From assembly GCA_007922305.1 (NCBI GenBank), contig ML677365.1, forward strand, positions 17,713,512 through 17,777,511: 64,000 bases of DNA, given 5' to 3'. Below, in pieces: positions 46,410 to 58,738 of the stretch. The position numbers were made by a program, and so were the translations under genes. The first letter of the stretch is position 1, and each line of letters begins with the position of its first letter. Origin of the DNA: Dermatemys mawii. Taxonomy: Eukaryota > Chordata > Testudines > Dermatemydidae. The notes beneath the pieces were generated by a model. The model searched no databases and was not told the origin of the DNA. It saw only the letters and a program-made list of their open reading frames with translations.

Positions 46410-49094
46410 TTAACTTTTAGATTTTCCTTTCTGGTTAGTTATTTATCTCAGTGCAACACTGCATAAATGCATCTTGGTTCTTTGGGTGTGTTTGCTTTTA
46501 ATTTATTTGTTTTTAAAGTAAAAAATAAGAAAAAAATCTGGGGGTTGTTGACTTGCCCAGTTTACAGGTCATCTGGGATCCCAGGATATGAAGTTCTTTG
46601 ATCCTCAACTGTGTTTAACTTGTGCATCTTACAAGTTAGCTGACCTTGGAGGGTCTTTAAAGTAACAAGCATAGGCGCCGACTCTGTGGGTGCTCTGGGG
46701 AGCTCCGCACCCACTGGCAGCTCCCCATCCCAGCTCACCTCTGCTCCGTCTCCATTCCTAAGCATACTGCATCCCTGCTTCTCCCCCAGGTCCCAGTGCT
46801 TGCAGGGAGAAGAGGTGGAACATGGCGGGCGAGGATTTGGGGAAGGAGTCCAATAGGGACAGGGAGGGCGTGGAGTTGGGGAGGGGACTTTGGCGAAGGG
46901 ATTGGAATGGGGGTGGGGTCGGGGCGAGCACCAACTGGTGCCAGGAAAAGTTTGCGCATATGGTAACAAGTGCATATTTAACTAACTACACTCAATTGTT
47001 TGTGCCTACCTTTAAACTGCCACCATTATTAGGTGAGTAACTAACACCATAACGGTTCTCAACCTTTCCAGACTACTGTACCCCTTTCAGAAATCTGATT
47101 TGTCTTGCCTACCTCAAGTTTCACCTCTCTTAAAAAGTCAGGCTTCGTCTTCAGCCCCACATGGCAGGGCTTGGGTTTTGGCTTTCTGCTCTGGGCCCCA
47201 GCAAGTCTAACACTAGCTATGGTGACCCTATTAAAATGAACTTGCCCAGTGTAAGAACCGCTGATATAGTATATAGAAAAGTATAAATTCATTGTGTGAA
47301 ATTTTAGTTTCTACTGTCTTTGCTAATGTTTTTTTATGTAACCTCTTGTAAAACTAGGCAAATATTTAGATGAGTTGATGGTCTTCCTAGAAGACCTTTG
47401 CATACCCTCAGGGGTACACATACGCCTGGTTGCAAACCACTGCCTAAGTGGAACTATAATAAGGGTTGTGGGGCCAGCCAGGCCTGTTTGGTTATCAGAC
47501 CTACCTAAGAAGGAGTCTGAGCCTGTAAAAGGTTGAGAGGAGCTGCAGGAAGGACATGGCTTCTGCAGCAGGCTCTGAAGGTAATAGTGCATTCTCCTTT
47601 CAGAACTGAGAGAAGCAAGGGGTGGAGGAAAGACAGAATGAGTAGAGGAACTGTTTTTTGGTTTTGGATATTTTGCCTAAATTTCCTGTTTGGAGGAATA
47701 AAACTGGCCAGAGAGAGACTTGGGAGAGCCAGTGAGTCCTTCCTAGAAGATGAGATTCAACCAGAGTGAGGGGAAACTGAGGTAGCAGCTAGACAGAAGC
47801 CAGACTAAGGTAAATGGTGCTGTGACAGAAATGTCTCTGTCTGGGTGTGCTCAGTTCTGCTTTTTCAAAAGTTGACAAACATGGCCTGGATTGTTCACCC
47901 TTGCCTCCTTCCAGGTAGCTCCTGCCCCCTAAATTAAGAACACCTCTTAGTTGAATTCCTTATTGTTAAAATGCTTTTAGGCCCTGATTCTACAATGAGC
48001 TCTCAGTAGAAGTGAGGTCATTCTGGTTACACACTACAGTGTAACTTAAACCAAACTGCACCTTTTTTATTTACATCACTAACTGCCAATATGCCTGCAT
48101 TCTTCAAAGCACTGCACAGTCCACAGAAAGAACACCTTACCACTTCCTAACTCAAAAGCAATCCACCAAGGGACAGCGTTTCCCACTTTTCTCAAACTTC
48201 TTGTCACCAATTGTAAAAGTGACAACAGAAACAGAGGTTATGATTCCCCTTTAATTTAAACTGGGTTTACACATTTGTAACTCCATTAACATCTATGGAA
48301 TTACTTTCAGTTTACACTAGTATAAATGAGAGGAAAATCAAGTTCAGAGTTAGCAACGACACTGACAAATATCTTTGTCCCAGATCCATATAATGTAGGA
48401 TCTACAGGGAAAGAGCGGATTAGAGCAGAATTTTATACTGAGTATTGGTAATACGTGATGTCTACACTTACTATAGCCCACGCACAAACTGTACAAGTAT
48501 ACTGGCTTTTTGCAAGCATGAGATGGCTGTAGCTGTAGACTTCTTAGAGTCATTATGAAAATGAAGACAAAAAACTTCATGAAAAGGCTTTGCTAAATAT
48601 ACACTATGACTTACAAAATAGATGAGAAGGATGACTTAGGAAGGAAGGATGAAATATGACAGCAAGGCATTGGTGTGAGGTAGAGTTAAGATTATATGCA
48701 TAATCTTAACTGTGTATTTCCATACTTTATAATGTGTAGATGTTTGCAGTTTTTTTAGGCGAACCTTAATTTTAGGTGACCAGGTTTTCCACAGTGTAGA
48801 TTTATATTTTTTACAGTAACATTACTTGAGGGGTTTTTTAAAAAATAGTCTGTTCCTCTGCTCAGTTTTAACTATACTTATTGGGTTTTTTACTGAGAAT
48901 TTTCCTTAGGTTTTATAGGATGTCTTAAAATTGCCTATTGAGAAGTCCCTTCAAGCTGCCACTGGTGGACTCTGCTTCTTTCTAGAGAACTTCCACCTAC
49001 ACATGTGGCTTTCTCTCTCCTGCTGCTCAGAATAAAGGCCTGATTCACCTATCATTTACACCCGTATAGCTCAGGTGACTTGATTTCATAGATT
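46410..49094. other. Intergenic DNA, 46.4-49.1 kb
   Basis: Holds the hAT-type MITE at 47,052-47,442 and a small palindrome at 48,685-48,710 (11-bp arms, ATGC loop). 47,450-47,830 has the purine-rich flavour of a decayed LTR but no ends were found. The frames at 46,562-47,040 lack domains. Confidence 0.6.
47052..47442. mobile_element. hAT-type MITE
   Basis: Left 'cggttctcaacctttcc' and right 'ggttgcaaaccactg' are diverged inverted ends. Internal text ('agactactgtacccctttc', 'gtagtgttttt'-like, 'tgtaaaactaggcaaatat', 'ggggtacaca') matches a family abundant in turtles. The first three bases of the left end are altered and no clear 8-bp duplication was found. Confidence 0.7.
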
Positions 49095-49415
49095 CACATA
49101 TTTTAAGTTTCCAAAGAGAATGGATCTAGACTGTTCTCAGTGGTACCAGATAACAGAACAAGGAGTAATGGTCTCAAGTTGCAGTGGAGGTTTAGGTTGA
49201 ATATTAGGAAAAACTTTTTCACTAAGAGGGTGGTGAAGCACTGGAATGGGTTACCGAGGGAGGTGGTGGAATCTCCTTCCTTAGAGGTTTTTAAGGTCAG
49301 GCATGTCAAAGCCCTGGCTGGGATGATTTAGTTGGAGATTGGCTCTGCTTTGAGCAGAGGGTTCGACTAGATGACCTCCTGAAGTCCCTTCCAACCCAAA
49401 CATTCAATGTTTCTA
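49095..49415 (+). pseudogene. CR1 LINE 3' fragment
   Basis: Frame 49,140-49,331 reads '[20 protein letters not shown]' and '[19 protein letters not shown]', the extreme C-terminus of CR1 ORF2, followed by the CR1 3' UTR ('gatgacctcctgaagtccc', 'ttccaaccc'). 5'-truncated, sense on plus. Confidence 0.9.
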
Positions 49416-49446
49416 AACCATAAGGGACTATTGTGATTCTCTAGTC

Positions 49447-50060
49447 CAGGGACTCTCAAACTGGGGTATGTGAGCTACTTGGTGGAAGTGGTGCCTTGTA
49501 ATGGTGGTCTGTCTCCTTTAAAAGGTGGTCGTCAGGAGTGGATTTACCATGCAGCGGTATGGGCCCCCAAAATTCAGGACAAATATCTGACAACCTGCCC
49601 CTGAGTCCCAGCCGGCTGTGCTCATGAGGGGAGGAGGCAGCTCTGCACGATGCCCCCTCCCTGGGCAGCACAGAGAAATGTGATAGCTCCTCTCCCCAAG
49701 GGGCACGCAGAGACGTGCCAGCAGCGTGCCTCAGACGGCTCCCTGCCTTCTCTGCTTGCCTCCCTCTCTCTGCACCACTTCGCTCTTGGAAGTGGACGGG
49801 CTGTATGTCCACGCCCCTGCCCCAACTCTGTAGCTCCTATTGGCCCCACCCCTGCCGGTCGCTTTGGGGTCCACGCCACCCGAGGTAAGCACTGCCCCCT
49901 GCCTCCCTCCCAGCCCAGAGCCCACACCCGTCCAGCCCAGAGCCCCACACCTGGCACCCAAACATCTTCCCGGAGCCCGCACCCCATACTCCCTTCTATA
50001 CTTCAACCCCCTGCCCCAATCAAAGTGTATCACTTTATTTTCATTTACTTTCCATTACCT
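49447..50060. mobile_element. GC-rich hAT-like composite
   Basis: Starts with a hAT-type end, 'cagggactctcaaactgggg', and contains 'ggagtggatttaccatg' and a module, 'ccacccgaggtaagc' followed by C-rich 'cagcccagagcccacacc', that recurs at about 60,220-60,480. The right terminus was not found. The frames at 49,456-50,120 on both strands are composition artefacts. Confidence 0.5.
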
Positions 50061-50199
50061 ATAATATACGAGGAGGATGAAGGAAAAAAGAATGAAAAAC
50101 AGGGATGCGGAGGGAGATAAGAGAGAATGTACTTTTTCTTGGCTGGGCCTGGGGGAAGGGCGAAAATGAAGCTGCATACAGAGCCCCACTAACTCCAAA

Positions 50200-50800
50200 T
50201 CAACTACTAGTAGTGGTGTCTTGGACCATCCAGCTGCCCCACCCCTGTTCCATATGTAAATATTTGTAGCCTGTGATCAAGTCACTCCTTAGAGAAGGAT
50301 TGAAAATCTTGGACTGAGTTCCATCAGGCATGTGTTTTTTTTTCAATCTCTTCATTCTTGTGGCTCTTCTCTGAACCTTCTCCAATTTTTCAACATCCTT
50401 GTTGAACAGTGAACACCAGAACTGGACAGAGTAATCCAGTAGAATTCACATCACTGTCAAATACAGTGGTAATATAATATTCTACTACTACTTAGTATTC
50501 CCATTTATATATCCCCAAAATATCCCCTTTTTGGCCACAGTGTTTCACAAGGAGCTCATGTTCAGCTGATTATCCCCTATGGTCCCCAAGTCTTTTTGAT
50601 TCATTGCTTCCAGAATAAAGTCTCCCCTATCCTCTAAGTAGACCCTGTGTTTTTTGTTACTAGATTTATGACTTTACATTTGGCTATATTAAAATACACA
50701 TTGTTTGATAAGCGAGCTGTAAGCAATCTAGATTTTTCTGTACCTATCTCTCCTCTTCATTTTTTCCCATTCCCCCAGTCTTTGTGACATCTGCATTTGA
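50200..50800 (-). pseudogene. Old CR1 LINE fragment
   Basis: Antisense phrases 'ttctctgaaccttctcc', 'aatttttcaacatccttg', 'cagaactggacagagta', 'tccccaagtctttttg' and 'ttacatttggctatattaaa' are in CR1 order. Strongly diverged, no open frame of note. Confidence 0.75.
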
Positions 50801-50974
50801 GGAGCTATTTACAACCAGAGTCTGGATTCCCCTGTTCTTATGTGGCTTCCTCTCATATTCCTTTCAGACTAGGCCCATCTATTCCTCTCTTCCCCAGTGT
50901 TGTTTCTTACCACAATCAGTTATGATTGTATAGCGACAAATATGCAGTGATGTGTACCCAGAAGTCACCTACTA

Positions 50975-51935
50975 CAGGACAGGCCCAACAAGGAAAATAA
51001 CAGAACACCACTGGCCATAACGTACAGCCCCCAGCTAAAACCTCTCCAGCACATCAACAATTGTTTTCCAAGACAGGGTATCGATCTCTCACTTTCATGG
51101 GCTCTGGGACCTCACTTACAGACACACCCCACCTCCACCTTGAAGCAAATACTCATATGCAACTATGCACCACCTCAGAGAAATGTTAACCCAGGAACCA
51201 ATCCCTGTAACAAAGCTTGTTGCCTTCTCTTTCCCCATATCTACTCTAGCAACAATATCACAGGACCCAAACACACCAGCCCCTTATCAGGGTCTCATTC
51301 ACCTGCACATCTACTAATGTGATGTATGCCATCATAGGCTAGCGGTGCCACTCTGCCATGTACATTGGCCACACCGGACAGTCTCTACGTAAAAGAATAA
51401 AATGGACATAAATCAGACATCAGGAATGGTAACATACAAAAGCCACTAGGAGAACACTTCAGTCTCCCTGGACACTCATTAACAGATTTAAAAGTAGCCA
51501 TTCTTCAACAAAAAAAAATTCAAAACCAGACTTCAAAGAGAAACTGCTGAGATACAATACATTTGCAAACTTAACACCATTAATTTGGGCTCAAATGGGG
51601 ACTGGGCGTGGCTGGCTCACCAGAAAAGCAATTTCCCTCACTACAAATTACAGTATTCCCTCCTCATTAATTATTGGGAATGGACCACATCTACCCTGAT
51701 TGAATTGGCCTTTTAACACTGGTTCTTCACTTGAAAGTTAATTCCCTTCTCTTCATGTGTCAGTATATTTATGCCTGCATTTGTAATTTTCACTCCATGC
51801 ATCTGAAGAAGTGGGTTTTTTATCTACAAAAGCTTATGCCCAAATAAATCTGTTTGTTAGTCCTTAAGGTGCCACCGAACTCCTCATTGTTTTTATGGAT
51901 ACAGACTAATGTGGCTACCCCTCTAATACTTAATT
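50975..51935 (+). mobile_element. Second Penelope-like copy, 5'-truncated, broken
   Basis: Same order as the copy at 30.3 kb: 'aataacagaacaccactgg' linker, Cys cluster (NPCNKACCLLFPH), GIY-YIG region, C-terminal 'YICKLNTINLGSNGDWAWL' and 3' tail 'aaagcttatgcccaaataaa' ending near 51,935. A stop falls between the GIY and YIG blocks (near 51,338) and a frameshift follows LRKRIK (near 51,400), so the nuclease is destroyed. Only a 60-codon frame remains (51,140-51,322). Confidence 0.88.
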
Positions 51936-52739
51936 CTGCAATGTCCAAGCAGACTTTTTAAAGTATATGGAAACAAGTGTTAATAAGTAAGCAATTCCAC
52001 CACTCCCAAAACTTGTCAAAAGCACCACATCTCCCGGCAAAACAACATAGTACTTTCTAGGTCAAGCCATTTTGGAATTAGGACAAGCCAAAAAACAAAA
52101 CAAAAAAAACCCAAAACAAAAAACCCCAAATAAAAAAACAAACCTCACAACTCAGGAAACTATCTCACAACTGAAATGCACATAAACTCCTGTCCAATTA
52201 AATCTCCCAAATGCCTTGTCCAATTTGTCCCAAATTCTAGAAATGCTTCATTCTAAGCAAAGAACTTGCAAATTAAATTTCATGCAGATCAGTTTGACTG
52301 TGGTGAAGTCAGTTGATATGTCTGTGCATAAAGCAAACTCTAGCTAGGTTCAGCCTAAATAATGTATTTATGCATACAGCAGTGTCTGTACATAATATAC
52401 CAATTTGCATCTTGATGCTATGTCTCCTTATCTCTCTTACTCTTTATTAGCTCCATTTTATTCCCCTTCCTTCGCTCTCTTTTAGGCTCTTACTCTGGGT
52501 CCATCACCATGGTGTCTGAGTGCTTCCTCACTTCTTTCAAATATTTTCTCTCCCCCTTTTCCTTTCCCTCTTCCTATTCCTGCATCTGTTATCTCAGACT
52601 CTCTATCTCTCTTCCCCTCTTCCTCCTTTATCTCTTCTTTTAGTAGTCTCCCTCCCTCCAGCTCCCCCCTTGTCTTTCTCTCCTTCTCCCTCTCCTTTTG
52701 TTGCCTGGGCTTGTTCCTAGCTGCAGAGTTTCTCTGTGG
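51936..52739. other. DNA upstream of TP53INP1
   Basis: Includes an A/C-rich run at 52,086-52,140 and a long pyrimidine-rich tract at 52,430-52,700 directly before the CpG island. The frame at 52,520-52,720 is a product of that tract. Confidence 0.65.
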
Positions 52740-53060
52740 CTCTGGGCCGGATCACGTGCGTTAGTGACAGCCTGTCCCGGCGCGGCCCCGAGCCCCGCTC
52801 TGCTCACATTGGTGAGGTCTGAACGCTCGCCCGGCCCCGGGGAGACGGGGCGGGGCTTGGGGCGGCCGGGCACGATCAGCTGTTCATTGGATTCTATAAC
52901 AACAAAAGGTTCGGCAGGGAACGCAGTCGGACGGAGGCAGCTGCGAAAACAAGACCCGGGACCCCAGGAGCGGTTCTGCAGAGCCAGGGGCCCATCGCTG
53001 CCTCCTTTCATCTACCTCACTAGCCATTGCTGCCGTCCGCCCTCTCCTGTCTCTGGAAGG
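52740..53060 (+). promoter_or_regulatory. TP53INP1 CpG-island promoter
   Basis: Abrupt switch from T-rich pyrimidine sequence to CpG-rich DNA at about 52,740, extending to about 54,300. Elements seen: an E-box tcacgtgc at 52,752-52,759, inverted CCAAT boxes (attgg) at 52,808-52,812 and 52,886-52,890, a GC box ggggcgggg at about 52,847-52,855, and a weak TATA-like 'tctataa' near 52,893. The start site most likely lies between 52,890 and 52,990. No convincing full p53 element was found by eye. Confidence 0.65.
52920..53059 (+). other. TP53INP1: TP53INP1 non-coding exon 1 (5' end approximate)
   Basis: The strong donor GGAAG|GTGAGT (GT at 53,060-53,061) directly follows the core promoter and is the natural first splice donor of the gene. 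No coding frame connects it with the downstream ATG, consistent with a 5' UTR exon. The upstream boundary is inferred from promoter position only. Confidence 0.6.
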
Positions 53061-56000
53061 TGAGTAGCGGAGATTTGTACCCAGCCTGGAAGTGGCCCTA
53101 GCAGCTCGATAGTGCGCCTCGGGACCTGGGTCGCCACTCGGACCCCCCAATCCAGAGACAGCGGCCACCTCAGGTTCCCTCTGCCCAGGCTGCGTCCTCT
53201 ATCGGGCAGGCGGGTTGTTGAGGTTTCGGGACTGGAGCGTCTTCCCACCGCCAGTAACGTACCCTCGGTTCTGTCTATGTCCGGGAGGCGGGCGAGGAAG
53301 TCTCGCTGCCCGTTTCTCGCCTGATGGGGGCTGGTAGATGAGCTCCATGTTCTATATGGCTGGACTGCGGGTGTGGTGCGTAATGTAGTGCCCGCTTCCT
53401 ATGGGGAACCCCAGACACGGGGCGACCCCGCTGGCATCCCCCAGAGTGGTCTGTGGCGCCGTTATGTGTGGGGCTGACGTGTCTCCCCCCACCCCCACGG
53501 GACTCCTAAAGTAGCTCTAGGTCCTGGACAGGAGACTAGCTCGATAGAAACCTCATGAAACAGGCGAGCTCTCTTTCCCCGCGGTTACAGGCGATCGGGA
53601 CGATGGTCGGACTGCTCGAGGCGCCGAGCACCCGCAAACTCCACTGAAGCCCACAGGAACTTGCAGATGCTCAGCATCTTTGAAAATCGAGGCTTGTGTC
53701 GCTTTTATGGAGTGCGTGTAAACACACGCCATCCCTAAGCAGCGTAACTAGGGGAGTCCCTTTGCCCCTGGGGGGTTGGGGGATGCGCGCTGCCCCTGTG
53801 CTGTGTGACTCGTCGCCGGGAACAGTGGGGGGTCCCCTAAATAGCTCGGACAGAGACCTCCATGGTGGACTCCCCAGCCAGAGTGCGGAGGAGCGCACAG
53901 CTTAGTACCGCTGCCCACTCTCTGCGCGGATCGCCCGCGCGCCTCTGCTCCCTCTCGGGGAGATTCCGCGCACGGTGGAGTTGGGGCGCAGCCGGGAGCG
54001 GGCAGCGGCGCTGAATTGTGCCCCGAGGAGGTGGGAGCCCCAGGCTCGGCTCCGCTTGTTTTTGTTCTCTGTACTTCCTCTTCACAGCCGCCGAAGTAAC
54101 TGCGTTCCCACTTTGACCCTTTTGTCTCGTTCCTCCGCCCTCCCCCCCGCTCGCGGGGAGGAGGAGTTCGGGGCAGCCGGCCCGCCCAGGCGCTGAAGGG
54201 GTGTTTGGTTGCGGGGGACCTTCCCGCCTCCTCGGCTTCCAGGGCGGTGTTTGCTTGGCCTCCGGTCAGGTGTGACTAAACCCAGCCATCCTGCAGGCAC
54301 CGCCCTTGTAGGGGTGGGGGGGAAGCTCCTGGCGATCAAAACAAACCAGAGGATGTGACTCAGCCACAGGCGAGAGGGCAACGGATTGCCAGGTCAGGTA
54401 ATGGTGGTCACCCAAACCAAGGGCTGGATCCTTATTGAGAAGGTGCCTGACCCCGGTGGGCAAAGATCTGGACAGAAACTCCCCTCAGAAGCAGTCTGAC
54501 TCCACTTTCCTCTTTGTTGTTGTTTGCCCCAAAACAGGCTCTTTGTGTCTGGAGAATTAATCTGCACCTGCTGGGACTTTCCACCTGAAATCACAATCCT
54601 CTGTTAGGCATGACAGCTGGCACCCCTCCATTGTGATGTTTGAGTGAGGTAGAGGTGGTAGAAGCCAATTAACCATTGAAGTATGATGGTTACTTGTGCA
54701 CGTATACTTGGAAACATTCAGCTTGCTTAGGATGGACTATTAGCCTCAGCCCAGAGGAACAAGTTTCATGTAAGCTTCCCCCTCTAAGGAGGAACTCCTC
54801 TTCTCTGGGCTCCCCTCGTGCTTGGAAGGTGAGGGTGGAGTGTAGTAAGTTTCTTCCCTTTTTGTAGTACAAACTGCAGCCTGTCAGCTCTTCTGGTAAG
54901 TGCATACTGGGCACAACTGTTGCATTGCACCCTACCCTACCCTTTACTAACCCCATTCTTCACACATGATATATGCATGTGTGTAAGGGTCAGGTGTACA
55001 GTGCCTGCTCCCCACACATGTATGTCTGAAACTCTGATCTGGGCATAGCTAACACACCCATGCAACTGAGCAAGGGGTAGTAGGCCTTACTCCTCTGTGG
55101 CCCTATAGCCAGAGCTACAATCCCATACTGAGTATTTTGTCTACCTCCTCTCATTTTTATTAAATCTTTCTTTGTGAGGGATGAGCTGTCTTGTTTTGAA
55201 AACATACATAATTTCAGCAAAAAGCAGTTCTGTGGTTTCTTGGATACTTCCTATAAGTCCATTCACTGTCATTGATCTTGAAAGGATCATCAATGAGTGT
55301 AACTGGACCTTTCTAATAACAGTATTGGCACTAAATGGACAAGTTCTCTTGATCTTCTGGATACTTCCAGAAACCAGACTTGCCATAGCTTCTCAGAAAG
55401 CTAAGTGTCCTGTAAAATTGCAAATATTTTGAAGTACAGTGATCAGTAGATCATTTTACATATATACACACACACACCTTTGTATTGTCTCTCTGAAAGC
55501 AGTTGAGAGGAGCTTCCTTTTTAATATTCCACCAATATTCAAAATGCCAAACATCTTGGAAACTAGATAACTGTTTCAGAGAGGATATTATGCCACCTAC
55601 AGTAAGTTTGAGTTATTCAGAATCACACTTTGTTGCCTTATGCATCAACACACACTATAAAGTCTCCTAGGCCTAATCATTGACCTGCCATGAAAATGTT
55701 TAATTTCTCTCCTGTTGTTCCCCTCAAAATAATAATTTTTTAAAACTTCCATACACCTAGTATTTCCTTGGCTGAAAGTTTAAAAAATAGAAATTTGAAC
55801 AAACTGAAAACAGTTTAGAAATAAAGATGAAGCAAGAAAAACATGCATTTTTTTTTAACTGATTCCTGGTGCAGTTTCAGGTTCATTTGTAATATTTTCA
55901 GCCCAAAAAGTGTTAAGCTATTACATTCTCTAGAAGTACAATGGATTAGATATGAATTCTACAGTGGGACCAATGTTGTGGTCAGTAAATATTTGAGTTG

Positions 56001-56196
56001 ACATCCTTACCTTAGACACACTTTTGTGTAGATATCTCTGCCAGTAAGAAGCACAATACACAGTGAACCTGACTGCAGATAATACCTAAGCAATAACTAC
56101 ATTGTATGGTAGAAAATGAAGTTTACAGGACGGTGGCCACTTTGTTCAAGTCAGTGCACTGAAAGCTGTTATGGTGGATGGAGAAACTTTGCCATA

Positions 56197-56366
56197 GTAA
56201 GAACATAGGAAAGGTCTGACTTAGTAAGGTCCATCTAGCCCAGTTGCCTGTCTTCTGACAGTGGCCAGTGCCAGATACATAGGAGGAAATTAACAGAACA
56301 GGACAATCATCAAGAGATCCAGTCCCTGCTTCTGGACATCAGAGTCTTAGGGACACCCTGAGCATG
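56197..56366 (-). pseudogene. CR1 LINE 3' fragment, left piece
   Basis: 'aagaacataggaaaggtctg', 'ggtccatctagcccagttgc', 'gtcttctgacagtggcc' are the antisense CR1 3' end. It continues at 57,083 after a 712-bp insertion. Confidence 0.85.
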
Positions 56367-56370
56367 GGAT

Positions 56371-57082
56371 TGTGTAGCAAAGCAGTGACTCACCCTGCAG
56401 CACCTCCAGCTGGTCATCCAGGGAATCAGCTCTTTCCAGCATCTAGAGCGCCCTCTGCAGGCCGTAGTCCCCCTTGCATTGGCCGTATGTCCCTCCCAGA
56501 CACCAGTTCCCTCTTACCTGGGGTGCTGCACCCCACATACCCCCACAATCTCAGGGTCTCCCCTCCCCAAGGAACCCTCAACCCCTATCTCCATCTTATC
56601 TCAGTCTAGGCAACTGTCAGTCACCACTCACAGCCATTCACTGGGGCAGACTGCAGTATAATTGACACTCATCACCAGCAAGGAGGGTTTGGCCCGCTGC
56701 CTTTGTAGCCATGGGCTGACCCCTGCCACTCCAGTACCCTTTGCTGGGCCCTCCCCTCCTCCTGCAGCCTGGGGGTTTTCAGACCAGAGCTGTCCTGTCC
56801 TGTCCTGTCCTGTCCTGTCCTGTCCTGTCCTGTCCAGCTCCCCACCAGCCAGGCCTGGCTACCTCCACAGACAGAGAAGCCACCATCTCTGTTTCAGCAC
56901 CTGGCTTCCCTGGCCATTATATGGCCAGCTGGGTCTGTTTGGCGCATGGCCCCCAGCTGATCCTGCCTCCCAATCAGCCCAGCTTTTCCCTACTAGCCTG
57001 GGAGATGCTGGCCCCCAGCCACAGCCCTTCCCAGGGCTGTTTTAACCCTTTTCCTTTGGAGTGGGGTAGCCACCCCGCTACA
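56371..57082. mobile_element. LTR-like insertion splitting the CR1, 712 bp
   Basis: Begins TGTGTAGC and ends GCTACA (inverted TG...CA termini). Flanks GGAT (56,367-56,370) and GGTT (57,083-57,086) match at 3 of 4. C-rich internal text includes a (TGTCC)9 microsatellite. Probably a solo LTR. The frames at 56,364-57,151 are chance. Confidence 0.55.
56791..56835. repeat. Microsatellite (TGTCC)9
   Basis: Nine exact tandem TGTCC units inside the LTR-like insertion. The block is uninterrupted and so likely length-polymorphic. Confidence 0.98.
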
Positions 57083-57640
57083 GGTTGCATCCTTGACTGT
57101 CTTGGCCCCTTGATGAACCTATCCTCCATGAACTTACTAATTCTTTTTTGAACCCAGTTATACTTTTGGCCTTCACAACATCCTCTGGCAACAAGTTCTA
57201 CAGCTTAAATGTGTGTTGTGTGAAGACGTACTTCCTTTTATTTGGTTTTTAAACCTGCTGTCTATAAATTAAATTGGGTAACCTCTGGTTCTTATGTTAT
57301 GTGACAGGATAAATACATACTTTCTCCATGTCATACATGATTTTATAGACTTCTATCATCTCCCCCCTTAGTCCTCTCTTTTCCAAGAGGAACACTCCGA
57401 GTCTTTTTAATCTCTCCTACATGGAAGCTATTCTATATACCCTAGTCATTTTTGTTGCTCTTCTCTGTATCTTTTCCAATTCTAATGTCTTTTTGTATGG
57501 GGTGACCAGAATTCATGTGTGGGAGGACCACGGGTATATTATCTATTCCTTTCCTAATGGTTCCTAACATTCTGTTAGCTTTTTTAACTGCTGCTGCACA
57601 TGAGGCAGATGTTTTCAGAGAACTAGCCACTATGATTCCA
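57083..57640 (-). pseudogene. CR1 LINE 3' fragment, right piece
   Basis: Continues the CR1 at 56,197: 'tatcctccatgaac', 'ttcacaacatcctctggcaa', 'tcccccctta' and, in the minus frame 57,442-57,630, LKTSASCAAAVKKANRMLG. Inactive. Confidence 0.87.
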
Positions 57641-58707
57641 AGCTCTAATGTTAACTGTACCTCTTTCAGCTTTGATTAAAACTTGCTTTTTTGGAGCCTC
57701 CTGGCGGTTGCCAAGAGACCACTGAGCAATGACACTGTTAGTGGTTTTACCATAGGGATAAAAGCTTAGGAACCAAGTTCTTACAGACAAGAATTGGCCA
57801 GACCATATTTTGCTGTCATTTCACACACAACTCTCAGTCAACTACTGTAATCACTATTATGCCACATAGCCTATGCGGTAAACACACTTACAACTGTATA
57901 GCAAACCAAATAGCACCAGCCCCAGGTTATGCTACCCCCAGCTGTATTTATAGGAACCATTGACACCTTAATTACCTAGGGTTACAGTGGTTCTTGATTA
58001 ATACTCTTATTTTCAGCCTCTGGCTGACATCCTGCAGAAGTACAACAAATTAGAGGCCCCAGTAGTATTGGATCCCAGTGTCAGAAAGTAAATCAGTTCC
58101 TAGGTGGCTTAACAAACAGAAGAGACATTCCAATGATAAACAGAAGTAGCCAGCAAAAATCTCCTTTTTTTTCTTTTTTTTTTTCCTTTTAATTTTCTGG
58201 TATCCAATTCAAAGGCATCTTTGGTTCAAGAGTTACAATACAGTGTATTGACACAGAACTTGGAGTTTATGTTTACAGAACATGATCTCTCTTCATCAAT
58301 ATTTACTTGTTAGAAATTAAAAGTATATACTGTATTTTGCAGTGCTTTGAACAATTATTTTGAATGTCTTATCTTGCACTCTCACAAGCTTTCTGAATTT
58401 AGAAATTCATACCTTTTATATAAATGTCTCTAATTTAGCCAGTCTGTCATAAACATAGACTAGTTCCAGGAAGAGAAGAAAGATTGTGTAAGTGATGCAC
58501 TGTGTTTACACACACATTCTAATAATTAACTTAATAGGTGGAAATATAGCTAGAGGTGCTTAAAATAAAACACTGTAGTTTAAATACCTGAATATTACTG
58601 TTTAAGTGTAGCATTTTGACACCATCATTGGAACTATGTTAATGGTTCAAATATAGTGGCAACAGGTGATCTCATGTGCAGTTGTGGTGATCCCAGGAAC
58701 TTGGACA

Positions 58708-58738
<31 letters not shown>

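Noticed and set aside
49456..50120. Frames up to 156 codons on both strands
   Set aside because: They arise from the C-rich module of a hAT-like element shared with 60.2 kb.
52640..54600. Many 60-156 codon frames on both strands around the TP53INP1 first exon
   Set aside because: CpG-island DNA has few stop codons. None shows a domain, and the gene's first exon is expected to be non-coding.
56741..57151. 136-codon frame with a Cys-Pro-Val-Leu-Ser repeat
   Set aside because: The repeat is the translation of the (TGTCC)9 microsatellite in an LTR-like insert.
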